From assembly GCA_946531435.1 (NCBI GenBank), contig CAMNAO010000001.1, forward strand, positions 172,039 to 236,038: a stretch of DNA of 64,000 nucleotides, in the 5' to 3' direction. A program made the position numbers and the translations under genes. The stretch is from an uncultured Clostridia bacterium (GTDB lineage: Bacteria; Bacillota; Clostridia; Oscillospirales; Oscillospiraceae). Under the pieces are notes generated by a model. It ran no database searches, was not told the origin of the DNA, and was given only the letters and a program-made list of their open reading frames with translations. Below are positions 33,711 through 42,159 of this stretch, piece after piece (position 1 is the first letter of the stretch; every line of letters begins with the position of its first letter).

Positions 33711-34421
33711 TTATTGCAAAGCGTCAGAGTAACGCATATGTTGACGAAGCTTTTCCATGTTCCGGATGCAATAATACCCGTTCACCTGCTCCACAAGGCC
33801 CATATCCTTGAGTTCCTTGACGGCCCGGACGACGGTGATCCGGCTCACCCGGAGAAGGTCTGCCATTTTCTGCTGGCTCAGCTTTTCCCGGATCAGCACC
33901 TTGCCGTCATAATCCACGCCGAAGCGGTTGGCAAAGATCATAAGCAGATTGCAGACCTTCCAATCCGCGCTCTGGCTGGCGGATTGGCGCAGCTGCTCCA
34001 GAATGCTGAGGAATTTGGCATTGACAGACCAGAGAAAATCGCTCATGACCTCCGGCTGAGAGGAAAAGGCGTCCAGAAGAGCGCCGGAGGAGATCCGCAC
34101 CGCAGTGACCTTCGTCGCCGTGGCGAAGGTCATGGGCAGAGGCGTCCGCAGCAGGGCCGAAAGCTCCAAAAGCAGGGAGCCCTCATCCACCAGCGAGTAG
34201 ATCCGCTCCTCCCCTTCATCGGTATACTCAAAGGATTTGACAAGCCCGGTCTTGATATAGTAGCAATAGTCCGGGATCTCCCCCGCCCGATAGAGCACCG
34301 TGTCTTTGGGGAAGGTCATCAGCGTGCCCATGGAGACAAAGCGATCCGGGTTGCTGTCGGTGTAGATAATATGCGCCGGATATCCGCTGTAGCTGCCGCC
34401 CTGATGATCCTGACGAGCCAT
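33711..34421 (-). CDS. Crp/Fnr-family transcription regulator
   Basis: The 236-residue protein has an N-terminal cyclic-nucleotide-binding-like barrel (TLYRAGEIPDYCYYIKTG-type features at about 40-60) and a C-terminal helix-turn-helix (LSQQKMADLLRVSRITVVRAV, about 180-200). It lacks the N-terminal cysteine cluster of oxygen-sensing FNR, so its signal is unknown. I start it at the ATG at 34421 with GGGGGC upstream; an in-frame ATG at 34454 lies at the predicted transcription start. It sits directly upstream of the molybdenum hydroxylase operon and probably controls it. Confidence 0.87.
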   Translation of the reverse strand: MARQDHQGGSYSGYPAHIIYTDSNPDRFVSMGTLMTFPKDTVLYRAGEIPDYCYYIKTGLVKSFEYTDEGEERIYSLVDEGSLLLELSALLRTPLPMTFATATKVTAVRISSGALLDAFSSQPEVMSDFLWSVNAKFLSILEQLRQSASQSADWKVCNLLMIFANRFGVDYDGKVLIREKLSQQKMADLLRVSRITVVRAVKELKDMGLVEQVNGYYCIRNMEKLRQHMRYSDALQ

Positions 34422-34452
34422 AGTTTTGCCCCCATGTTTCTTTTGTGCTTGC

Positions 34453-34470
34453 ATGATACCAATGTATCAT
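34453..34470. promoter_or_regulatory. Dyad over the -10 of the Crp/Fnr-type gene
   Basis: ATGATAC and GTATCAT form perfect 7-bp arms with a CAAT spacer, covering the -10 box. This suggests autorepression. Confidence 0.5.
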
Positions 34471-34489
34471 ACTTAACAGCTGAAGTCAA
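34461..34489 (-). promoter_or_regulatory. Promoter of the Crp/Fnr-type gene
   Basis: Minus-strand TTGACT (34484-34489) and TACATT (34461-34466) are spaced 17 bp apart. Confidence 0.65.
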
Positions 34490-34537
34490 TGGATCTCATC
34501 GTTCGGAAGATATAAAAGTAGCTTCTCTGTCATAGAA

Positions 34538-34715
34538 AGCCCCGTCGGGGCAGGCCGGAGCGTGTTCCCATACCCTCGTCAAGCAGGAGACGGGCGCGAC
34601 CTGAAGCGCCCCTTCAGGGAGGGGGGAACTTGATTTCATCATAGGGGCGACTTTGTTCGCCCGGTTGAAACGCACCCCGTCAAAGGCAGGCGGATCAAGG
34701 GATCCGCCCCTACAG
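34538..34715. repeat. Intergenic cluster of palindromic repeat units
   Basis: The non-coding gap holds several hairpins: CCCC-GTC-GGGG near 34540, a unit TAGGGGCGA...TTCGCCC (34642-34662) and GGCGGATC-AAGG-GATCCGCC followed by CCTA (34689-34711). The TAGGGGCG/CGCCCCTA ends recur at 41889-42020 and near the window end with different centres. It looks like a mosaic of REP-type units. Confidence 0.45.
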
Positions 34716-34750
34716 TGTGTGCAGAATCCCAGCTTCCCCACGGCAAAAGA

Positions 34751-34772
34751 GGCGCCCGCCGAAGCGGGCGCC
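34751..34772 (-). terminator. Intrinsic terminator of the secreted wall-binding protein gene
   Basis: GGCGCCCGC pairs with GCGGGCGCC around loop CGAA and is followed on the minus strand by TCTTTTG. Confidence 0.85.
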
Positions 34773-34789
34773 CAAACAGATCTCGTACT

Positions 34790-36943
34790 TTATTTCATGT
34801 AACCATTGGCGTCAAAGGTATAGCTTTTGCCATCGATCACGACGGTGGTGTTCTTTGCGTACCAGCCGGAGGCGTCGCCGTACCACCAGCCCTTGTCGTT
34901 CTGATGCCAGCTGGCCCTGTAGGGATAGGTAAAGGTGCCGTCCGCATTCAGCCAGTAGCCGTCGCACCACTCGCCGGACGCCATGGCGCCGGTAGTCTTA
35001 AAGAAGTAGGTCTTCCCATTGATTGCCTGCCAGCCCGTGACCATGGCGCCGTTGGAGGAGAAGTAATACCAGGTGCTGCCGATCTTCTGCCAGCCCGTCA
35101 CCATTTTGCCGTTGGTACCCAGATAATACCAGGTGCCATTGATTTTTTGCCAGCCAGTCTGCATGGCCCCGTTGGAGCCGAGATAGTACCAGGAACCGCT
35201 GATGCTTTGCCAACCGGTCTGCATGGCCCCGTTGGAGCCGAGATAGTACCAGACATTATTGATCTTCTGCCAGCCCGTCTGCATCACGCCGGAAGCGTTG
35301 AAATAGTACCAGGTGCTGCCCACCTGCTTCCAGCCAGTGGCCATGGCGCTGCCGAGATAGTACCAGTTGCCGCCGATCTGCTGCCAACCCGTCTGCATCA
35401 CGCCGGAATTGTTGAAGTAATACGAAGCGCCATCCACCTGCTTCCATCCGGTAACCGCATTACCGTTCTCAAAATAATACCAGACGTTATCAATCTTCTG
35501 CCAGCCGGAGAGCGCATTCAGCTTCCAGCTCGCATGATCATCATAAACACGGAGGCCAAGCATAACATTGGAGCCCTCTGCGTAGTTGGCATCATCAATC
35601 TGCATCAGCAGACCGCTGTCATTCATCGGGCTAAGCCAAACTCTCTCCCCGCCGCCGTAGACCAGCGTCCACTGCTGCGCCAGGCTGCTGTTTGCGGATT
35701 CCTGATCCACATTGTCACCGCTTACCGTTCCGCAGGCGTTCACCTTCAGGCCCGAAGCAAGGGACGTTATGCTATATACCCCCGTCTGGCCGGCAAGCTC
35801 CTCCAGGCGGAATATCTGAGAGGAGCTCCCTGTCGCTTGATTGAGCTGCAGGTTGGCTCCGCTGCTGTTTGAACCTTCGGCGACCGTTAAAAGCATATTC
35901 TCGGCGTAGGTAGACTCCACCGTGTATAGTCCGCTCTTCCCGGTCATGCCAGGATTGAGATATTCCCAGCGAGCATAGAGGGTGACTGTCTGACTGCCGT
36001 CTTTCAACTCCGGGTAGATCTGTTCCGCCAAATAAAACCTGTCTTCGTCAAACACCCTGGTGTCGTTAATACCAAAGGTCCGTTCCCATCCGACAAAGGC
36101 CCATGAATCATTTGTGAGGCCGAAGGAACTTACGTTATATAATCCGCTCGGATAGCCATATCCCAGTTCCCAGGTCGTCAAATCCCTGGTCCCGTTCTTA
36201 ACGATATACCCGCTACTGTCCATGCTGAAGGTATCCGAGGAGACGGAGGGAGTGCCATCTTGTTTTGAAGCATTAAACTGGATCGTCAGTACCGGCTTTT
36301 TATTGGAATTATCCACATAGTTCGGCCGGACAAAGCCAACGACCTGGGTATCAGACAGCTTGTGCGTCGTCTTGACGACCTTGTCGTTCACATTTCCTTC
36401 AATGGTGGTGATGGTGCCGTTGGAATAGCTGTCTACCAGACCGACATGGCTCCAGTTCGTACTGGCGTCCGCGTTATTCCATAGAAAATGGATGATATCG
36501 CCCCGTTTCGGGACAAAGGTGCTGCGGTTCGATTTAATACAGCGGCTCAGGGCGGCGCTGTTCAGGTCTGCGTGATGGCTGACAAGAGAATCATAATTGC
36601 CGTCACGGAAATAATAAAAGGTTCCCTTGTTATTCTTGACGAACCAGTAGGTGATCATTCTGCCGTTGGCCCAATAGGTTTTGGTCGTCGGGAAATCCGC
36701 TCCCGCCGTATAGCCGGACCATCCTGTAAAATAACCGCACCAATCCACTGTCCAGCCGAAATCGCTTCTGGTTTTGCCGATCTGCGCTTTGGCCACAGTG
36801 AGGACGTCCTCAGCCTGGTTGCCGGTGAGGGTGTAATCGGTGCTAACCCCCGCCCTGGCTTCCGCAGTCACACCTGACAGCATGACAACTGCCAGCAGCA
36901 CCGTCAGCGCTCTGAACAAATGCCTTTTGAGGATCTTTTTCAT
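34790..36943 (-). CDS. Secreted CHAP-type amidase/peptidase with ricin-like and wall-binding repeats
   Basis: The 717-residue protein has a signal peptide (about 1-30) and a CHAP/NlpC-like hydrolase domain (about 40-210) with candidate catalytic Cys in DWCGYFTGW and His in NWSHVGLVD. A linker domain follows, then a ricin B-like region (about 335-470), then nine glucan/choline-binding-type repeats (pattern GWQKINGTWYYLGTNGKMVT) and a terminal WWYGDASGWY module. This suits a peptidoglycan-cleaving enzyme held at the cell surface. The start has GGAGGG upstream. It is monocistronic. The exact bond cut is unknown. Confidence 0.82.
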   Translation of the reverse strand: MKKILKRHLFRALTVLLAVVMLSGVTAEARAGVSTDYTLTGNQAEDVLTVAKAQIGKTRSDFGWTVDWCGYFTGWSGYTAGADFPTTKTYWANGRMITYWFVKNNKGTFYYFRDGNYDSLVSHHADLNSAALSRCIKSNRSTFVPKRGDIIHFLWNNADASTNWSHVGLVDSYSNGTITTIEGNVNDKVVKTTHKLSDTQVVGFVRPNYVDNSNKKPVLTIQFNASKQDGTPSVSSDTFSMDSSGYIVKNGTRDLTTWELGYGYPSGLYNVSSFGLTNDSWAFVGWERTFGINDTRVFDEDRFYLAEQIYPELKDGSQTVTLYARWEYLNPGMTGKSGLYTVESTYAENMLLTVAEGSNSSGANLQLNQATGSSSQIFRLEELAGQTGVYSITSLASGLKVNACGTVSGDNVDQESANSSLAQQWTLVYGGGERVWLSPMNDSGLLMQIDDANYAEGSNVMLGLRVYDDHASWKLNALSGWQKIDNVWYYFENGNAVTGWKQVDGASYYFNNSGVMQTGWQQIGGNWYYLGSAMATGWKQVGSTWYYFNASGVMQTGWQKINNVWYYLGSNGAMQTGWQSISGSWYYLGSNGAMQTGWQKINGTWYYLGTNGKMVTGWQKIGSTWYYFSSNGAMVTGWQAINGKTYFFKTTGAMASGEWCDGYWLNADGTFTYPYRASWHQNDKGWWYGDASGWYAKNTTVVIDGKSYTFDANGYMK

Positions 36944-36991
36944 TTCTTCGTTCCCTCCGTTCCTGTGATCCAGTCATTGCATCACATGGAA

Positions 36992-37020
36992 ATTGTAACC
37001 ATTTTCTATCGTTTCGTCAA
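36992..37020 (-). promoter_or_regulatory. Promoter of the secreted wall-binding protein gene
   Basis: Minus-strand TTGACG (37015-37020) and TACAAT (36992-36997) are spaced 17 bp apart. The rest of the 36944-37339 gap holds a terminator and no recognised gene. Confidence 0.75.
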
Positions 37021-37173
37021 GGGCCAGAGAGTAATAATACGACCCCTTTCCTGTCATCGGGGAGTCGTGGTTCGCCACAGGTCCGCAAAGCCTCTCAATC
37101 GTCGTGTTCATCTTTGCCACGGCAAAGAAAAGCCTCGTCTCCCCTCCCGTTGCAGAATACACTGCATAACAAT

Positions 37174-37216
37174 AAAGTTCGACGAATCCGCAGATTCTAC
37201 GGATCCGTCGAACTTT
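37174..37216 (-). terminator. Terminator-like hairpin after uraA
   Basis: Two 17-base arms (37174-37190 and 37200-37216) pair with a single mismatch over a nine-base loop. T-richness is modest on either side. It lies 124 bp past the uraA stop. Confidence 0.65.
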
Positions 37217-37339
37217 TCATTGAAGACTTTCGTTCTGCCGCCGGGCGGGAAAAGCTTCGCCCATTACGGTAACAATAGAGGCTATCCCGTGCTCACACGG
37301 TCATTTGATAAAGCCCCTTTGAGAACACCGGAGAGAAGC

Positions 37340-38659
37340 TCAGGCCTTCTTCTTTCCGAGGATGACGTTGGTGACGATGCCCAGGATGAGAGCGCAGGCA
37401 ACCTCCGTCAGGGTGACGGCGCCGAAGGAGAGGGACATGCCGCCCACGCCGGCGATCAGGATCACGGAGACCACGAAGAGATTGCGGTTGTCGTTCAGGT
37501 CCACGTTCTGGATCATCTTAAGGCCGCTGACGGCGATGAAGCCGTAGAGGGCGATGCAGACGCCGCCCATGACGCAGCTGGGGATGGTGGCCAGGAAGGT
37601 GGCGAAGGGGCCGAAGAAGGAGATGAGGATGGCCAGGATGGCGGTATAGAGGATGGTGACCACGGAGGCGTTGCCGGAGATGGCCACGCAGCCCACGGAC
37701 TCACCGTAGGTGGTGTTGGGGCAGCCGCCGAAGATGGCGCCGGCGAAGGAGCCGACGCCGTCACCCAGCAGGGTCTTGTCCAGGCCGGGATCCTTGGTCA
37801 GGTCGGTGCCGATGATGGAGCTCAAGTTCTTATGGTCGGCAATATGCTCGGCGAAGACCACGAAGGCCACGGGGGCATAGGCGACGAACAGGGTCAGCAG
37901 GTAGGAGCCGTCGATCTGGCCGAAGCCCTTGAAGGCGGTCAGGAAGGTAAAATCGGGCACCCAGGTCATGGCGGCAAACTTACTGAAATCAATGACCTTC
38001 AGAGCGTCGTTGCCGGTGGCGTTGCCGATGAGGGTGAAGATGGTGGCCACGCAGTAGCCGGCCAGAATGCCGATGATGAAGGGGATCATCTTCAGCATCT
38101 TCTTGCCGAAGACGGAAGAAAGCATGGTGACGCAAAGGGTCACGATGCCGCAGATGAAGCTGACATAGATAGAGGTGCCGAAGCCGCCGTTGTTCAGAAG
38201 ATCACCGACAGCATTGCCGGAGAGGGAGAGACCGATGATGGCCACGGTGGGTCCGATGACCACGGGAGGCATCAGCTTATCGATCCAGCCGGTGCCCACA
38301 GCCTTGACGACGAGGGCGATGACCACATACACCAGGCCGGCAAAGAGGGCGCCGATGATGAGGCCGGCGTAACCGGCTTCCATGGAGACGGCACCGGCGA
38401 AGGCGGCGGCCATGGAGCCCAGGAAGGCGAAGGAGGAACCCAGGAACACGGGGCTCTTGAACTTGGTGAACGCAAGATACACCAGGGTACCGATACCGGC
38501 GCCGAAGAGGGCGGCGGTCTGGCTCATGCCGTTGCCGACGATGGAGGGAACGGCAATGGTAGCAGCCATAATGGCAAGCAGCTGCTGGAGGGCAAAGATG
38601 ATGGTCTGGCCCACCGGGGGTTTGTCCTTGACCCCGTAGGTCAATTTCATGGAATTCAT
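37340..38659 (-). CDS. uraA: Uracil/xanthine permease (NCS2 family)
   Basis: This 439-residue transporter has about 14 hydrophobic segments and the NCS2 features QQLLAIMAATIAVPSIVGNG, GSSFAFLGSM, PPVVIGPTVAIIGLSL and the substrate-site region VFAEHIADHKNLSS. It imports uracil, or possibly xanthine, with protons. It follows pyrR by 42 bp in one operon under a PyrR attenuator, which favours uracil. The start at 38659 has GGAGG. Confidence 0.92.
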   Translation of the reverse strand: MNSMKLTYGVKDKPPVGQTIIFALQQLLAIMAATIAVPSIVGNGMSQTAALFGAGIGTLVYLAFTKFKSPVFLGSSFAFLGSMAAAFAGAVSMEAGYAGLIIGALFAGLVYVVIALVVKAVGTGWIDKLMPPVVIGPTVAIIGLSLSGNAVGDLLNNGGFGTSIYVSFICGIVTLCVTMLSSVFGKKMLKMIPFIIGILAGYCVATIFTLIGNATGNDALKVIDFSKFAAMTWVPDFTFLTAFKGFGQIDGSYLLTLFVAYAPVAFVVFAEHIADHKNLSSIIGTDLTKDPGLDKTLLGDGVGSFAGAIFGGCPNTTYGESVGCVAISGNASVVTILYTAILAILISFFGPFATFLATIPSCVMGGVCIALYGFIAVSGLKMIQNVDLNDNRNLFVVSVILIAGVGGMSLSFGAVTLTEVACALILGIVTNVILGKKKA

Positions 38660-38701
38660 AGGGGACCTCCTCTATATAGTTTGGCGGCTCCGCCGCCTGG
38701 A

Positions 38702-39400
<699 letters not shown>

Positions 39401-39502
39401 TTACAAGACGGTAATGCGACAAAATTCGTCTTTTCCCGTCCACAAAAAATTCACAATTCGTCCAAGGTGGATTCTGCCGCCGTATATGCCACAACTGCGC
39501 CG

Positions 39503-39531
39503 TTGAAATAAGAGCTCGAAACAGATATAAT
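39503..39531 (+). promoter_or_regulatory. Promoter of pcrA
   Basis: TTGAAA (39503-39508) and a consensus TATAAT (39526-39531) are spaced 17 bp apart, 35 bp before the start codon. Confidence 0.8.
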
Positions 39532-39566
39532 AAAAGGAGAAAAGTTTGATGAAGGGAGGGAAAGCC

Positions 39567-41729
39567 ATGTCGGAGCTGCTGCAGGGCCTGAATCCCGCCC
39601 AGCTGGAGGCGGTCACCGCCACAGAGGGCTGCATCCGCGTCATCGCTGGGGCCGGTTCCGGCAAAACCCGTGCCCTGAGTCATCGTTTCGCCTATCTCGT
39701 GAATGAAATGGGCATCCTGCCGGGGAATATCCTCTGCGTCACCTTCACCAACAAGGCCGCCAATGAAATGCGCCAGCGGATCCACCGCCTCACCGGGGAT
39801 AACGACACCGGGTATATCAACACCTTCCACGGCTTCTGCGTCTCCGTCCTGCAGGAGGACAGCTATGCTGTCCAATACCCGAAAAGCTTCCTGGTGCTGG
39901 ATAATGCCGACATCGACGCCATGCTGGACATCATCTATGAGGAGCGGGGGCTGACCCTGCGGGATATGACCTTTTCCGCCGCCCGGGACATGATCGAGAT
40001 CCAGAAGCTGAAGAATCATCCCCTCTACTACTTAGACCTCATTACCCTCTCCCTGGACGACCTGCGGGAGAAATACCGGACGGCCACGGACACCAGGGAG
40101 ATCATCTTTTACGGTTACCTCTACCAACAGAAGAAATGCTTCGGTGTAGATTACAACGACCTCATCATTTTCACCCTCTACATTTTCCGGGAGAACGAGG
40201 AGATCCGCCGCAAATGGCAGGAGCGGCTGGAATACATCATGATCGACGAATTCCAGGACATCGACGAGCTGCAGTATCGGCTGATGGAGGTGCTGGCCGA
40301 CTACCACAAGAACCTCTTCATCGTGGGGGACCCGGACCAGACCATCTACTCCTGGCGCGGGGCGGACGTCCGCTTCCTGCTGGATTTTGACAAGAGGTTT
40401 CCCGGTACGAAAACCATCATGATGATGGATAATTACCGCTCTACCCCCGAGATCCTTTCTGTCGCCAACTCCCTCATCGACCGGAACCGGCTGCGGATCC
40501 GAAAGTCTCTGGTTCCCACCCTTCCCCAAGGCGCGCCGGTCACCTACGCCCACGCCAAAAGCACCGAGGCGGAGGCCGGGATCCTGGCAGACCGCATCCT
40601 GGCCCTTCAGGCAGCGGGCGAGGCCCGTCTGGGGGACTGCACCGTGCTCTACCGGGCCCACTATGTCAGCCGGGCCATCGAGGAGGTCTTTTTGAAGCGG
40701 GAGATCCCCTATGTCATCTACTCCGGCGTGCCCTTCTTCGGGCGGGCGGAGATCAAGGACGCCCTCTCCTACCTGCGGATGGCCGCCTATCGGGATGATC
40801 TCTCCTTTTTGCGGATCGCCAACCGGCCCAAGCGGAACCTGGGAGAAAAGCGGATGCGCTTTCTGAGAGACTACGCCGCCGAAAAGGGATGCAGCCTCTA
40901 TACCGCTCTCCGGGACAATTTGGAGGATCCCCTCTTTGCCAACACCAAAGGAAGGCAGTTTCTCAGCCTCATCGACCGCTTCTCCGAGGAGGCTGCGGGC
41001 CGTCCCGTCTCCGAGCTGCTCTCCGCCCTTCTGGATGAGAGCGGTTATGAGGCTGCCCTGCGCACCGAGGGCAGCCAGGAGCGGCTGGACAATCTGGCGG
41101 AGCTGAAACAGTCCGTCTATGAATACGAGACCGGCTGCGGAGAGGAGGCCACCCTGGAGCACTACCTCTCCCACGTGGCCCTCTTCACCAACATCGATAC
41201 TGCCGAGAAGGGCGACCGGGTCAAGCTGATGACCGTCCACGCCGCCAAGGGCCTGGAATTTGACCGCGTTTTCCTCTGCGGGTTCAACGAAGGGATCTTC
41301 CCCTCCCGCCGGGTCCGCACCATGACGGCCATGGAGGAGGAGCGCAGGCTCTGCTTTGTGGCCCTTACACGGGCGAAGAAGGAGCTGATGCTCACCGAGG
41401 CGGAGGGGCAGAACGCCGACGGATCCTTCCGCTATCCCTCCCGCTTCCTTCTGGATGTGGATCCGGAGCTTTTGCGGAGTGCCGAGAATACGGATCTTCG
41501 GGAGAATCCCCTTTGGAAGGAGGCCCGCGGCTTCATCGAGGCCAGCGAACAAAGCCTGGCGCCCCGGGAGTTCACTCCCTTCGCCATCGGCACCCGGGTG
41601 CGGCACGACATTTTCGGCGGAGGGACGGTTCTGGAAGTGAACGAAGACAGGGGCGCCCACCTTGTCAAATTCGATGAGCTTCCCACCCCCCGTGCCATCT
41701 CCTTCAAGGCAAAGCTGGAGCGGGAATAG
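39567..41729 (+). CDS. pcrA: UvrD/PcrA-type DNA helicase
   Basis: The 720-residue superfamily 1A helicase unwinds DNA 3' to 5' in repair and replication. All motifs are visible: AGAGSGKT (27-34), CVTFTNKAANEMRQRI, IDEFQDID, GDPDQTIYSWRGAD, TVHAAKGLEFDRVF and ALTRAKKEL. The C-terminus ends in a Tudor-like segment, GTRVRHDIFGGGTVLEV, as in PcrA, which contacts RNA polymerase. I use the ATG at 39567 with GGGAGGG upstream; TTG and ATG codons slightly before it are possible. Confidence 0.95.
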   Translation: MSELLQGLNPAQLEAVTATEGCIRVIAGAGSGKTRALSHRFAYLVNEMGILPGNILCVTFTNKAANEMRQRIHRLTGDNDTGYINTFHGFCVSVLQEDSYAVQYPKSFLVLDNADIDAMLDIIYEERGLTLRDMTFSAARDMIEIQKLKNHPLYYLDLITLSLDDLREKYRTATDTREIIFYGYLYQQKKCFGVDYNDLIIFTLYIFRENEEIRRKWQERLEYIMIDEFQDIDELQYRLMEVLADYHKNLFIVGDPDQTIYSWRGADVRFLLDFDKRFPGTKTIMMMDNYRSTPEILSVANSLIDRNRLRIRKSLVPTLPQGAPVTYAHAKSTEAEAGILADRILALQAAGEARLGDCTVLYRAHYVSRAIEEVFLKREIPYVIYSGVPFFGRAEIKDALSYLRMAAYRDDLSFLRIANRPKRNLGEKRMRFLRDYAAEKGCSLYTALRDNLEDPLFANTKGRQFLSLIDRFSEEAAGRPVSELLSALLDESGYEAALRTEGSQERLDNLAELKQSVYEYETGCGEEATLEHYLSHVALFTNIDTAEKGDRVKLMTVHAAKGLEFDRVFLCGFNEGIFPSRRVRTMTAMEEERRLCFVALTRAKKELMLTEAEGQNADGSFRYPSRFLLDVDPELLRSAENTDLRENPLWKEARGFIEASEQSLAPREFTPFAIGTRVRHDIFGGGTVLEVNEDRGAHLVKFDELPTPRAISFKAKLERE

Positions 41730-41789
41730 GGCTTTGCTTGAATCGCTCCGGCAAAAAGGCTCCTTCCACCGTCATAGATTATAGGCAGC

Positions 41790-41817
41790 AAAAATCGCCC
41801 TTCCGAAAGGAAGGGCG
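41790..41817 (-). terminator. Intrinsic terminator at the left edge of the inserted element
   Basis: CGCCCTTCC (41796-41804) pairs with GGAAGGGCG (41809-41817) around GAAA; the T-run follows on the minus strand. It can stop transcripts coming from ispH-rpsA, though it lies about 340 bp past that gene. Confidence 0.8.
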
Positions 41818-41818
41818 G

Positions 41819-42117
41819 TTGAGCGTGCAGACAAAGCCCGGATGGTGAGAAGAAACATGGAAACGCAGGTATTTCCCCATCCACCGCAGGGGCGGCTATC
41901 AGCCGCCCCGCAGGAACCCGGAAAATTGCAAAAACGTGCTAATACAGAAATATGATAGTCATTACCGGCAATGATTCGAGTATTTCGCTTTGTTTATCGG
42001 GCGGCTGATAGCCGCCCCTACGTCTGGACCAGACATTCTTTGCAAAGGGAAGCCCTGAAAAAACAGTCCTTGAACGTATGGATTCCGGCCACAGGCCTTT
42101 TGCCTACAGTCTGAAAT
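41819..42117. mobile_element. Putative small non-coding mobile element (MITE-like)
   Basis: This segment of about 300 bp lies between two oppositely oriented copies of one terminator hairpin. Its left end begins with an 82-bp sequence (41820-41901) found again at 63880-63961. Its ends are loosely inverted (left GCAGACAAAGCCCGGATGG, right read backwards GTAGGCAAAAGGCCTGTGG). Inside are two palindromes, GGGGCGGCT-ATC-AGCCGCCCC (41889-41909) and GGGCGGCT-GAT-AGCCGCCC (41999-42017). No coding frame was found. Confidence 0.5.
41820..41901 (+). repeat. 82-bp dispersed repeat, copy 1
   Basis: It starts TGAGCGTGCAGACAAAGCCC directly after a terminator stem and ends ...GGGGCGGCTATCA. It differs at only five positions from copy 2 (63880-63961). 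Confidence 0.9.
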
Positions 42118-42146
42118 CGCCCTTCCTTTCGGAAGGGCGATTTTTT
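42118..42146 (+). terminator. Intrinsic terminator at the right edge of the inserted element
   Basis: CGCCCTTCC (42118-42126) pairs with GGAAGGGCG (42131-42139) around TTTC, followed by A and six T on the plus strand. It can stop pcrA transcripts. It is the reverse complement of the left copy. Confidence 0.85.
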
Positions 42147-42159
42147 GCGTTTCAATCAC

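Noticed and set aside
34990..35480. Regular repeats of about 60 bp resembling a CRISPR array
   Set aside because: They encode the wall-binding repeats of the secreted protein and stay in frame.
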